Origin: Planctomycetota bacterium
Lineage (GTDB): Bacteria; Planctomycetota; Phycisphaerae; Phycisphaerales; UBA1924
DNA length: 64,000 nt
Reading direction: 5' to 3'
Assembly (NCBI GenBank): GCA_018242625.1
Contig: JAFEBO010000005.1
Location: 124,001-188,000 of the forward strand
The notes below the pieces were generated by a model. The model made no database searches. It saw nothing but the letters and a program-made list of their open reading frames with translations, and was not told the origin of the DNA. The position numbers and the translations under genes were made by a program. Position 1 is the stretch's first letter. The number at the start of each line of letters is the position of its first letter. Below are positions 1-8,095 of the stretch, in pieces.

Positions 1-468
1 TACACAATCTTCGATCACCGCGGAATTCGCGTTCCGATTGCAAACGTTTCCTGGGCCGAGCGTCTTGCGCACGCCCCAAGCGCCAGCCGCTTCCTGCCGA
101 AGTTCTCCCTCAGCTTCTCCACAATCGGCCTGCTCGTTCTCGTCGTGACCGGAACGTTCGCGATGCAGGAAGCCGCCTCGCGGCTGGCGATCACATTCTC
201 GCCAAACTCTGCCGCATCCAAGACCGCCATCCAGCTCTTTGGCCTTTTCGGCCCGCTTCTGTTCGTTCTCCTGCTCATCTTTGGCGGCGTCGTCTTTTCC
301 GCCTCGCGGATATGGATACCCGCCGTCGCCCGCCATTGGCTCTCGATCGGGCAGTGCGCAAGCTGTCGATACGACCTCACGAATGCGGAGCCCGCAATGG
401 ACGAGTGTCTGGTGTGTCCCGAATGCGGCGCTGCGTGGAAACTTCGCCGGGCCCAGGTTTCCGGCTAG
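1..468 (+). CDS. Membrane protein with C-terminal zinc ribbon (5' end outside window)
   Basis: The reading frame is open from the first base, so only the C-terminal 155 residues are present. Two hydrophobic segments are visible (about residues 42-55 and 79-102 of the fragment), followed by a short hydrophilic tail with CxxC-RYDL and CPEC motifs, which is a zinc ribbon. Membrane proteins ending in this kind of ribbon are common in planctomycetes. No enzymatic domain is visible. It ends 9 bases before the mqnD start and may be cotranscribed with it. Function unknown. Confidence 0.7.
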   Translation, partial: YTIFDHRGIRVPIANVSWAERLAHAPSASRFLPKFSLSFSTIGLLVLVVTGTFAMQEAASRLAITFSPNSAASKTAIQLFGLFGPLLFVLLLIFGGVVFSASRIWIPAVARHWLSIGQCASCRYDLTNAEPAMDECLVCPECGAAWKLRRAQVSG

Positions 469-477
469 CATCGGTCA

Positions 478-1452
478 ATGTCCGTGATCGAACTCACCCT
501 CGCCCACTCCCCCGACCCCGACGACGCGTTCATGTGGTGGCCGCTGACGGGCAAGATCAACCCCGATGGTTCCCAGCAACCCGGTGACGCCGGCAGGCCG
601 CGTCTCGATACCGGCCGTTTCAGGTTTCAGTCTCTTCCCGCGGATATCCATGTCCTGAACAAACGTGCCGCGGACCAAGGCGATCTCGAAATCACCGCCC
701 TCTCCGCCCGCGCCTACGCCGACGTCAAAGATCGCTACATCATCACATCCTGCGGCGGCTCGTTCGGCGATGGATACGGCCCCAAAGTCGTTGTCCGCGC
801 CGATCAGTCCGGGGACCCGATCCAGATCAGGTGCGAAGGTTGCCTCGGCAAGCCCGGCGTGCGCATCGCCGTTCCCGGGCTTCAGACCACCGCATTCCTT
901 CTGCTCGGGCTCGCGATCGGTCCGGAGATCGCCCGCCAGCGGGAGCGATTCGTTGAACTCCCCTTTGAACAGATCATCGGCGCCGTCGCCCGCAAGCAGG
1001 TCGACGCCGGCCTGGTCATCCACGAAGGCCAGCTCACCTTCGCCGATGCCGGCCTGAAGATGATCCTCGATGTGGGCGCATGGTGGAAAGAAGCGACCGG
1101 CCTGCTCACGCCCCTGGGCGTCAACGCCATCAGGCGTGATCTCGACAGGCTGCACGGCCCGGGCACGGTGCGCGAAATAGCCCAATTACTCACAAAGAGC
1201 GTCGCCTACTCCATGGAACACCGCGACGAATCCACCCGCTACACCCTCCCCTTCGCGCTCGCCAACGTCACCCGCGCCGGCAAAACCGGCGAAGCCCCAA
1301 CCCTCGAACGCGTCGATCGGTACTGCCGCATGTACGTCACCCCCGAAACCCTCGACATGGGTTCCCGCGGCCGCGATGCCATCCACCAACTCCTCACCAA
1401 GGGCGCCGCCGCCGGCCTTTGCCCCAACCCCGGCCCCATCGACATCGCATAG
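478..1452 (+). CDS. mqnD: 1,4-dihydroxy-6-naphthoate synthase-like (menaquinone, futalosine pathway)
   Basis: A 324-aa protein of the MqnA/MqnD periplasmic-binding-like fold. Residues 10-16 read HSPDPDD, the MqnD signature near the N terminus, followed by a DAFMWWP stretch. A later segment with an aliphatic VIHEGQLTF run matches the family's second lobe. MqnD converts cyclic dehypoxanthine futalosine to 1,4-dihydroxy-6-naphthoate in the cytosol. Normal family length is about 270-300 aa, so this copy is slightly long, with an insertion near residues 25-45. No other mqn gene is in view, so the pathway genes must be dispersed. MqnA is the alternative, but the SPDPDD motif favours MqnD. Confidence 0.85.
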   Translation: MSVIELTLAHSPDPDDAFMWWPLTGKINPDGSQQPGDAGRPRLDTGRFRFQSLPADIHVLNKRAADQGDLEITALSARAYADVKDRYIITSCGGSFGDGYGPKVVVRADQSGDPIQIRCEGCLGKPGVRIAVPGLQTTAFLLLGLAIGPEIARQRERFVELPFEQIIGAVARKQVDAGLVIHEGQLTFADAGLKMILDVGAWWKEATGLLTPLGVNAIRRDLDRLHGPGTVREIAQLLTKSVAYSMEHRDESTRYTLPFALANVTRAGKTGEAPTLERVDRYCRMYVTPETLDMGSRGRDAIHQLLTKGAAAGLCPNPGPIDIA

Positions 1453-1527
1453 CGAGGACCCAACGCGGCTCCACCACCTGATTTGGCCCTTTGGAACTGC
1501 CCTTTGGCAATTTCCTATTCTCCCCAC

Positions 1528-2238
1528 ATGAACATCACCCGCTCCGAATTCGGCGTCGCCATCGAGCTCCCCGGCGGCAAGCAGCTCCCCATCCGCCACA
1601 TCATCGGTGTCGGCATGAACTATGCCAAGCACGCGCACGAGCAGGGCAAGGGAGTCCCCGAGCGGCCGATGCTCTTCACCAAGAACCCCATGGCCGCCTG
1701 CCTGAGCGGCGATGAGATCGTCATCCCAAAGATCTGCCAGGATCGCCCCCAGGTCGATTTCGAAGCCGAGCTCGGCTTTGTCGTCGGTGAGAAAACGCGC
1801 GACATTTCGAAGGCCGATGCGCTGAAGGCCGTCCTGGGCTACTGCACCGCCAACGACGTCTCCGCCCGCTGGTGGCAGAAAGACGGTTCCGGTGGCCAGT
1901 TCTGCCGCGGCAAGAGCTTCGACACCTTCTGCCCAATCGGCCCCACGCTCGTACCCGCTTCCGAGGTCAAGGATCCGCAGAACCTCCGTGTAACGACCAG
2001 GCTCAACGGCCAGCTCATGCAGGACGCCAACACCAGCGACATGATCTTCGACGTCGCCACGCTCATCCACGAAATCAGCCGCGGCACAACGATTTTGCCG
2101 GGCACGCTGATCCTCACGGGCACACCCAGCGGCGTCGGCTTCGCCCGGACTCCGCCGGTCTTCCTCAAGCAGGGAGACATCGTGGAGATCGAAGTGGGGC
2201 ACCTGGGCGTTCTGCGAAACTCCGTGCGATTTGAGTGA
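1528..2238 (+). CDS. Fumarylacetoacetate hydrolase family protein
   Basis: A 236-aa FAH-fold enzyme. The ATG at 1528 is preferred over an in-frame upstream start at 1483 because homology begins after it. Visible family features are a VDFEAELGFVVG segment carrying acidic metal ligands, an ANDVSAR motif, a KSFDTFCPIGP segment, and a C-terminal LTGTPSGVGF motif. Members hydrolyse or isomerise 2,4-diketo or acylpyruvate-type substrates and need Mg or Mn. The substrate cannot be read from sequence; acylpyruvase/fumarylpyruvate-type or oxaloacetate decarboxylase activity are all possible. It is followed 30 bases later by smpB. Confidence 0.85.
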   Translation: MNITRSEFGVAIELPGGKQLPIRHIIGVGMNYAKHAHEQGKGVPERPMLFTKNPMAACLSGDEIVIPKICQDRPQVDFEAELGFVVGEKTRDISKADALKAVLGYCTANDVSARWWQKDGSGGQFCRGKSFDTFCPIGPTLVPASEVKDPQNLRVTTRLNGQLMQDANTSDMIFDVATLIHEISRGTTILPGTLILTGTPSGVGFARTPPVFLKQGDIVEIEVGHLGVLRNSVRFE

Positions 2239-2268
2239 AGAACGTCCACGGTCTCCTTACCATCACGC

Positions 2269-2766
2269 ATGGCGGCGGCCAAAAACAAGCCGGGTTACGA
2301 CGAAGCCACGATCGAAAACCGCAAGGCCCAGTTCGACTATCACATTCTCGAAACGGTCGAAGTCGGCATCGCCCTCCGCGGCAGCGAGGTCAAAAGCGTC
2401 CGCGCGGGCCACGTCTCGCTCCAGGAGGGTTACGTCTTGGCGCGGTCGTTGCCGATGGAACTCACCCTCCACAGCGTCAACATCGGCGAATACGGCCCGG
2501 CCGGTCCCCTGGGAAACAAGCGTCAGCACGCGCCCACGCGGGTGCGGTCGCTGCTCGCGCACAAGAAGGAAATCCTCAAGCTTGCGAAGGAATCGCAGGT
2601 CAAGGGAATGACCATCGTGCCGCTCAAGATGTACTTCAAGAATGGCTACGCCAAAGTGCTGATCGGCCTGGCCAAGGGCAAGGCGAGCCACGACAAACGC
2701 GATTCCATCAAGGATCGCGAAGCAAAGCGCGATATCGATCGCGCGATGTCACGCAAGGCCCGCTAG
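2269..2766 (+). CDS. smpB: SsrA-binding protein SmpB
   Basis: A 165-aa protein that matches SmpB along its whole length. It has the N-terminal NRKAQFDYHILE segment, the GSEVKSVRAGHVSL core, an H-x-VNIGEYG segment and the basic C-terminal tail that folds in the ribosomal decoding centre. SmpB binds tmRNA and brings it to stalled ribosomes for trans-translation. No ssrA gene is recognisable nearby. The gene is convergent with atpC, leaving only 14 bases between the two stop codons, with no clear hairpin terminator. Confidence 0.95.
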   Translation: MAAAKNKPGYDEATIENRKAQFDYHILETVEVGIALRGSEVKSVRAGHVSLQEGYVLARSLPMELTLHSVNIGEYGPAGPLGNKRQHAPTRVRSLLAHKKEILKLAKESQVKGMTIVPLKMYFKNGYAKVLIGLAKGKASHDKRDSIKDREAKRDIDRAMSRKAR

Positions 2767-2780
2767 CAGGTCGCCGGTTT

Positions 2781-3206
2781 TCAGCCGATCTTTCGGCCGC
2801 GGGCCAGACGAACCCGCGTCGTCGCCGACTGGATCTCTCGCTCGCGCCGCTTGTTCTTGATGTCCCGGACCGGGTCGTCGAGCGACACTCGATCGTTCTC
2901 GATCTTCGCGAGCTGCGCTTCCGCTTCCGCCGCATTCAGTTCGCTCACCGGGGTCGCACGCTCGGCAAGGATCGTCAGCTCGTTGCCGGCCATCTGCACA
3001 ACGCCGCCGTCCACAAAGTAGTTTGCGGCCTTCTTACCCGCAAACTCCAGCACAAGCTCGCCAATGCCCAGCTTGCCCAGCAGCGGAGCACGCCCGGGGA
3101 GGAATCCCATCAGGCCGTCCCACATCGGAACCACAGCGCTCGCGACGGGTTCGTCGATGAGCCGGGCGGCGGGCGTAACCAGGCGGCAGCGGAAAGTCGA
3201 AGCCAA
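2781..3206 (-). CDS. atpC: ATP synthase F1 subunit epsilon (solitary)
   Basis: A 141-aa protein with the epsilon N-terminal beta-sandwich (RLVTPAARLIDEPV, then GFLPGRAPLLGKLGIGEL) and a C-terminal helical hairpin rich in Glu and Arg. Epsilon sits at the F1-FO interface and regulates ATP hydrolysis. The start chosen is a TTG at 3206 with a GGAGG 5 to 6 bases upstream; longer in-frame starts lack homology. No other atp gene is adjacent. Upstream is an oppositely directed permease, so this subunit has left the usual atp operon. Confidence 0.85.
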   Translation of the reverse strand: MASTFRCRLVTPAARLIDEPVASAVVPMWDGLMGFLPGRAPLLGKLGIGELVLEFAGKKAANYFVDGGVVQMAGNELTILAERATPVSELNAAEAEAQLAKIENDRVSLDDPVRDIKNKRREREIQSATTRVRLARGRKIG

Positions 3207-3302
3207 GCAAACCTCCAGAGTGCAAATCCGGCCTTCTGCCGGGGGAAAGGATGGTACGTCGCCGCACCGCACGCGGCGACCCTTTCGCGTAGGCTCTCGG
3301 CC

Positions 3303-4280
3303 TTGAAACCCCGGTCTCTGGCCATTCTTGGGCTGCTTTTTCTGCTCACCTGCGCGGCGGTCGCCGCACGATTGCGGGCCGGGGGACCCCTCCCCCTGGG
3401 CTTCGAGGGCCCATTTTTCGAGCTCCGGGCGCAGCACGCCGTTGCCGGGCTGATCGTCGGAATCGGGCTGGCTGTGGCCGGGGTGCTCCTTCAGTGCCTC
3501 TTCCGAAATCCGCTCGCCGCACCCGAACTCCTGGGAATGTCCGGCGGCGCAGGACTGGCCGTCATGCTCTGGCAGTTTGCGGCCTTCAAGGCCGGGCTGG
3601 GAATCGCGCAAACGGGAATGGCAAACATCGGGTCGGCCGTCGCCCTGCCCGGCGCAATCGGGGCGCTTGTTCTCACCTATCTATTCAGCCAGCGCCGCGG
3701 CATGATCGAGCCGGTGACACTCATTCTCACCGGCGTGGTCGTCGGGATCATCGCGGCCGCGTGCATTTCGCTGGTTCAGCAGCTCCTCCCCGACCGCGGC
3801 GTGGCGGCGTCACGCCTCCTGCTTGGCGCTATAAACGACGACATCCGCTGGGGCGGCATTGCCGTGGCCGGGATCATCAGCCTTTTCTGTATCGCCTGGG
3901 CGTTCGGGCGCGGCCGGGCGCTGGACGCGGCCTCGCTGTCCGACGACGAAGCCAGAGCGGTGGGGGTGCGGCTCACCCTTTTGCGCCTGGAAATCTTCCT
4001 GGTCGCCGGAGTTCTGACCTCGATCACGTTTGCGATTGCCGGCCCTGTTGCGTTCGTCGGGCTCGTCTGCCCCCACGTTGTCCGCATCATGCTCGGCCCG
4101 GCACACCGGCCACTCATCGTCGGTGCCGCACTGGCGGGCGGGGCCATGGTCGTCGCCGCCGATGTCCTGGTCAAGGTGCTCGACCTCGGCTCCGGCCGCC
4201 TTCCCATCAGCGTCCTGACCGCCCTGATCGGCGGCCCGGTGCTGATCTGGATGCTGCGTCACCGTCGCCAGGCACTCTGA
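3303..4280 (+). CDS. FecCD/BtuC-family ABC transporter permease
   Basis: A 325-aa polytopic protein with about nine hydrophobic segments. Family hallmarks are a GIGLAVAGVLLQ segment followed by NPLAAPELLGMSGGAG, the cytoplasmic coupling region with GV-x-LT, and a C-terminal GPVAFVGLVCPHVVR motif ahead of a GRLPISVLTALIGGP end. Members import ferric siderophores, heme or cobalamin. The likely start is TTG at 3303. No ATPase or substrate-binding protein gene adjoins it, so substrate is undetermined. The convergent neighbour metH is a B12-dependent enzyme, which makes cobalamin an attractive but unproven substrate. Confidence 0.85.
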   Translation: MKPRSLAILGLLFLLTCAAVAARLRAGGPLPLGFEGPFFELRAQHAVAGLIVGIGLAVAGVLLQCLFRNPLAAPELLGMSGGAGLAVMLWQFAAFKAGLGIAQTGMANIGSAVALPGAIGALVLTYLFSQRRGMIEPVTLILTGVVVGIIAAACISLVQQLLPDRGVAASRLLLGAINDDIRWGGIAVAGIISLFCIAWAFGRGRALDAASLSDDEARAVGVRLTLLRLEIFLVAGVLTSITFAIAGPVAFVGLVCPHVVRIMLGPAHRPLIVGAALAGGAMVVAADVLVKVLDLGSGRLPISVLTALIGGPVLIWMLRHRRQAL

Positions 4281-4334
4281 AGTCAACCCCGATGCGGGCG
4301 TAAAGCCCCTTCAGCTGGTCGCCTTGATGCCTTC

Positions 4335-7300
4335 TTACACGTTGAAGTACTTCGCCTCCGGATGGTGCACGACGATCGCGCTCGTGCTCTGCTCCGGATC
4401 GATCTGCCAGTTTTCCGTCAGCACGCAGCCGATGCGACCCGGATCGAGCAGCCGGAAGAGCTTCTCCTGGTCGCTCATGTCCGGGCACGCCGGGTAGCCG
4501 AAGGAATAGCGGCTGCCGCGATAGTGCTGCGTGAACAGCTCCTTGACGCGGGGCGAATCGTCGTTGGCGATTCCGAGCTCCTGCCGGATGCGCTTGTGCC
4601 ACATCTCGGCGAGCGCCTCGGCGGATTCGACGCCCAGCCCGTGCAGGTAGAGGTAGTTGGTGTAGTCGTTCTTCTGGAAGAGTTCCTGCGCCGCCTCGCT
4701 CGCCTTTCGTCCCATGGTGACGCAGTGGAACGCAACGACATCGCGCTCGCCCGATTCGATGGGACGGAAGAAGTCGCTGATGCACAGCCGCTTCTTGTCG
4801 CTCTGGCGCGGGAAGCTGAAGCGTTCGATCTCGCGCTTCTGGTCCTGCGGATCGAAGATCACAAGATCGTTACCCTCGGCGTTGCACGGGAAATAGCCGT
4901 ACACCGCCGCCGGCTGCAGGATCTTCTCGCGCTTGCAGCGATCCTTGAGCTGCTCGAAGATCGGCTGGATCTTGTCTTCCAGCAGGGCCTCGTACTCGCT
5001 CTCGCTCATCGCGCCCTTTTTCACCTGCCACTGGCCGCGGAAGAGCGCGACGGGATTGATGAACGGATAGATCTGATCGAGGCTCAGCCCCTCCGCCACG
5101 CGCGTGCCCCAGAACGGAGCCTTCGGGATCGGCACGCTGGCAGAAACATCCGATCGCTTCTGGTCGGCCGTCGCCACCGCGCCGCCCTCTTTGTTCAGCG
5201 CCGCCAGCTTCGCGATGCGTGTCTGGTTGATCGCCTCTTCGGCCTTGGATCGCTTGCCGAGGCGATCCTCGATCTCCGAAGCAAGCGTCTCCATCTTGCC
5301 GGTCATGATCATGTCCATCGTCCGCAGGCCTTCGAACGCGTCCTTCCCGTAGAAGCACTGGCCCTTGTACTGCGAACGAAGATGGCTCTCGCAGTAATGC
5401 CGCGTCAATGCCGCGCCGCCCAGGATCAGCGGCACATCGAGGCCGATCCCGTTCATCTCGAGGATGTTCTCCTCCATGACGTTCACGCTCTTCACAAGCA
5501 GCCCGGAAAGCCCGATGGCGTCGGCCTTGTGCTGCCTGTACGCCTCCACGATGGCGCCGATCGGCTGCTTGATGCCGATGTTGAACACCTTGTAGCCGTT
5601 GTTCGTGAGGATGATGTCGACAAGGTTCTTGCCGATGTCGTGCACGTCGCCCTTCACGGTCGCCAGCACGATCTTGCCCTTCTCCTGACCCTGCACGCGG
5701 TCCATCAGGGGCTCGAGCTGTGCCACCGCCATCTTCATGACCTCGGCGCTCTGCAGGACAAACGGCAGCTGCATCTTGCCCGAGCCGAAGAGTTCGCCCA
5801 CCGTCTTCATGCCTTCGAGCAGGTGGTCGTTGATGATTTCCAGCGGCTTGTATTTCGTGAGCGCCGCATCCAGGCACTCTTTGAGACCCTGCTTCTCCCC
5901 GTCGATGATGTGCGAACGCATCCGCTCTTCGACGGGCAGATCCGCCAGCGATTTCTTCTGCACCTTCGCCGCCTGCGCGTCCTTGAAGAAATCAATGAAC
6001 GCCTGCAGCGGATCGAAATTCTCCGGCCTGCCCGCGGGAACGCCCGTGCCGCCCGCCTTCTCAGATCGCCGGTCGTAAATCAGGTCCAGCGCCGCCTGCC
6101 AGTGGGCCGGATCGATCTTGTTCTGCGGCAGGATCTTGCTCGCGTGCACGATCGCGCCCGTCAGCCCCGCCTCGCGCAGCTCGTGCAGGAACGCCGAGTT
6201 GAGCACCACGCGCGCCACCGGATTCAGTCCGAAGCTCACGTTCGAAAGCCCCACGACGCTCTGGCAATCCGGGAACGCAGCGCTGATCCGCTTGATGCCC
6301 TCGATCAGCTCGAGCGCCGACCGCCGGTCGCTCTCCATGCCCGTCGAGATCGGCAGCACCAGCGGGTCGAACATCACGTCGCTCGGATCCATCCCGAACT
6401 TCTCGACCGCCCGCTTCAGCCCGCGCTCCGCGATCGCATACTTGCGCTCCGCAGTCCGCGCCATCGACGCCTGCTTGTCCTCATCGATCGAGCCGATCAG
6501 GATCGCGGCGCCGTACGTGCGGCAGAGCTCCAGAATCTGATCGAACTTCTCGTCGCCTTCCTCAAAGTTGGCCGAGTTGACGATGCACTTGCCACCCGAG
6601 TGTTTCAGCCCCGCCTCGATCGTCTTCACCTGCGTGCTGTCGATCATCAACGGCGCATCCACCTGCCGCACCACGCGCTTCACGATCTCCGTCATGTCGC
6701 GCACGTTGTCACGTCCGGCGTAATCAACGTTCAGATCCAGCACGTGGGCGCCCTCGCGCACCTGCTCGCGCGCAAGCGACACGATGTCGTCCCAGGCTTC
6801 TTTTTCCAGCAGCGTCTTGAACGCGCGGCTGCCGCTCGCGTTCATCCGCTCGCCGACAATCAGGAACGAGTTGTCCTGCCGGTAGTCCGCGACGCTGTAC
6901 AGGCTCGTCGCGCCCGGCTTCGGGCTGTTCTTCGCGATCGTGTACGCAGACCGCGATCCGACCGCCTCCGCCAGCAGCTTGATGTGCTCCGGCGTCGTGC
7001 CGCAGCACCCGCCGACGATGTTGACGCCCGCCTCCTCGACGAATTTCAGCATCGCCTCGACGAACGGCTGCGGCTTGAGCGGATACTCCGTCTTGCCCTC
7101 GTGAAGCACCGGCAGGCCGGCGTTCGGCAGCACGCTCACGCGACGCTCCTCGCCCGTCAGCGTCCGCCGTCCCCGCACATTCGCCCAGTTCTTCCCGAGC
7201 CAGTGCACGTGCTCGGCCATCTCCGTCGGTCCCGTCGCACAGTTCAGGCCCAGCGAGGTGATCGGATACTGCGCGAGCGCGGTCGCCGCCGTTTCGATCG

Positions 7301-7919
7301 ACGAACCGACGAGCATCGTGCCCGTCGTCTCGATCGTCACGCTGCACAGGATCGGAATGTCCGCCGTCGTTTTGCCCGCCTCATCGAGCGCCGCAAGGCA
7401 CGCGTTGATCGCGCACTTCACCTGCAGCAGATCCTGGCACGTCTCGATCATGAAGCAGTCGATCCCGCCCGAGATCATGCCGCGGCATTGCTCGCGGTAC
7501 GAATCGAACATGTCCGCCCACGTCGTGTTCCCCAGCGTGATCAGCTTCGTGCCCGGACCCATCGAACCCGCCACGAACCGGGGCTTGTCGCTCGTCGAGT
7601 GCCTGTCGCACGCAGCCCGCGCCACCTCCGCGCCGCGCTTCGCCAGGTCGTAGCACTGCTGCGTGAGATCGAACTCGCTCAGCACCAGCTTGTTGGCGCC
7701 AAAGGTGTCGGTCTCGACAACATCCGCGCCCGCGCGCAGATAGTCCTCATGGATGTCCTGGATCACGTCCGGCCGCGTCTTGACCAGGATGTCCGTGCAG
7801 TTCTCGCAGCCGCAGTAATCCGTCTCGACCGAGAGGTTCCGCGCATAGATCTGCGTGCCCATGCCCCCGTCAAAGACGAGGACGCGCTTTGCGAGTTCCT
7901 GCAGGAAACGGGAAGGCAT
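4335..7919 (-). CDS. metH: Cobalamin-dependent methionine synthase
   Basis: A 1194-aa full-length MetH. Modules in order: homocysteine-binding barrel (start to about 330, with zinc ligands in LNCATGP and GGCCGTTPEH), pterin-binding barrel (about 345-640), the helical cap and B12-binding module (about 660-890, with DVHDIGKNL supplying the lower-ligand His), and the C-terminal AdoMet activation domain (FGYPACPD near the end). It transfers the methyl group of 5-methyltetrahydrofolate to homocysteine. The ATG at 7919 is chosen because a GGAG lies 8 bases upstream; an in-frame ATG at 7952 is the alternative. I see no recognisable cobalamin or SAM riboswitch in the 175 bases upstream. Confidence 0.95.
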   Translation of the reverse strand: MPSRFLQELAKRVLVFDGGMGTQIYARNLSVETDYCGCENCTDILVKTRPDVIQDIHEDYLRAGADVVETDTFGANKLVLSEFDLTQQCYDLAKRGAEVARAACDRHSTSDKPRFVAGSMGPGTKLITLGNTTWADMFDSYREQCRGMISGGIDCFMIETCQDLLQVKCAINACLAALDEAGKTTADIPILCSVTIETTGTMLVGSSIETAATALAQYPITSLGLNCATGPTEMAEHVHWLGKNWANVRGRRTLTGEERRVSVLPNAGLPVLHEGKTEYPLKPQPFVEAMLKFVEEAGVNIVGGCCGTTPEHIKLLAEAVGSRSAYTIAKNSPKPGATSLYSVADYRQDNSFLIVGERMNASGSRAFKTLLEKEAWDDIVSLAREQVREGAHVLDLNVDYAGRDNVRDMTEIVKRVVRQVDAPLMIDSTQVKTIEAGLKHSGGKCIVNSANFEEGDEKFDQILELCRTYGAAILIGSIDEDKQASMARTAERKYAIAERGLKRAVEKFGMDPSDVMFDPLVLPISTGMESDRRSALELIEGIKRISAAFPDCQSVVGLSNVSFGLNPVARVVLNSAFLHELREAGLTGAIVHASKILPQNKIDPAHWQAALDLIYDRRSEKAGGTGVPAGRPENFDPLQAFIDFFKDAQAAKVQKKSLADLPVEERMRSHIIDGEKQGLKECLDAALTKYKPLEIINDHLLEGMKTVGELFGSGKMQLPFVLQSAEVMKMAVAQLEPLMDRVQGQEKGKIVLATVKGDVHDIGKNLVDIILTNNGYKVFNIGIKQPIGAIVEAYRQHKADAIGLSGLLVKSVNVMEENILEMNGIGLDVPLILGGAALTRHYCESHLRSQYKGQCFYGKDAFEGLRTMDMIMTGKMETLASEIEDRLGKRSKAEEAINQTRIAKLAALNKEGGAVATADQKRSDVSASVPIPKAPFWGTRVAEGLSLDQIYPFINPVALFRGQWQVKKGAMSESEYEALLEDKIQPIFEQLKDRCKREKILQPAAVYGYFPCNAEGNDLVIFDPQDQKREIERFSFPRQSDKKRLCISDFFRPIESGERDVVAFHCVTMGRKASEAAQELFQKNDYTNYLYLHGLGVESAEALAEMWHKRIRQELGIANDDSPRVKELFTQHYRGSRYSFGYPACPDMSDQEKLFRLLDPGRIGCVLTENWQIDPEQSTSAIVVHHPEAKYFNV

Positions 7920-8095
7920 GCAATGGGCTCCAGCGTCCGGTAAATGATCCAAGCGGCCGGCTCGGTTGAGAGTGTATCCATCCGTCTATCCGGATCAATG
8001 GATAAAAGGTCTTTGGGCCGCTTTTCGGCCTTGGAATCCGGATCGGCTCCCCCGGCGCATCACTCAAGCGGGCTCCGTCAGCCGCCCGCAGCCGC

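Noticed and set aside
2235-3302. Long N-terminal extension of the permease frame
   Set aside because: It runs through smpB and antisense to atpC without homology; the permease homology begins at 3303.
4362-7943. A 1193-aa open frame on the plus strand
   Set aside because: It lies fully antisense to metH and is rich in Arg/His/Leu with no domain; it is a high-GC shadow frame.
7920-8095. Cobalamin or SAM riboswitch upstream of metH
   Set aside because: No recognisable conserved riboswitch core or paired elements could be identified in the 176 bases.
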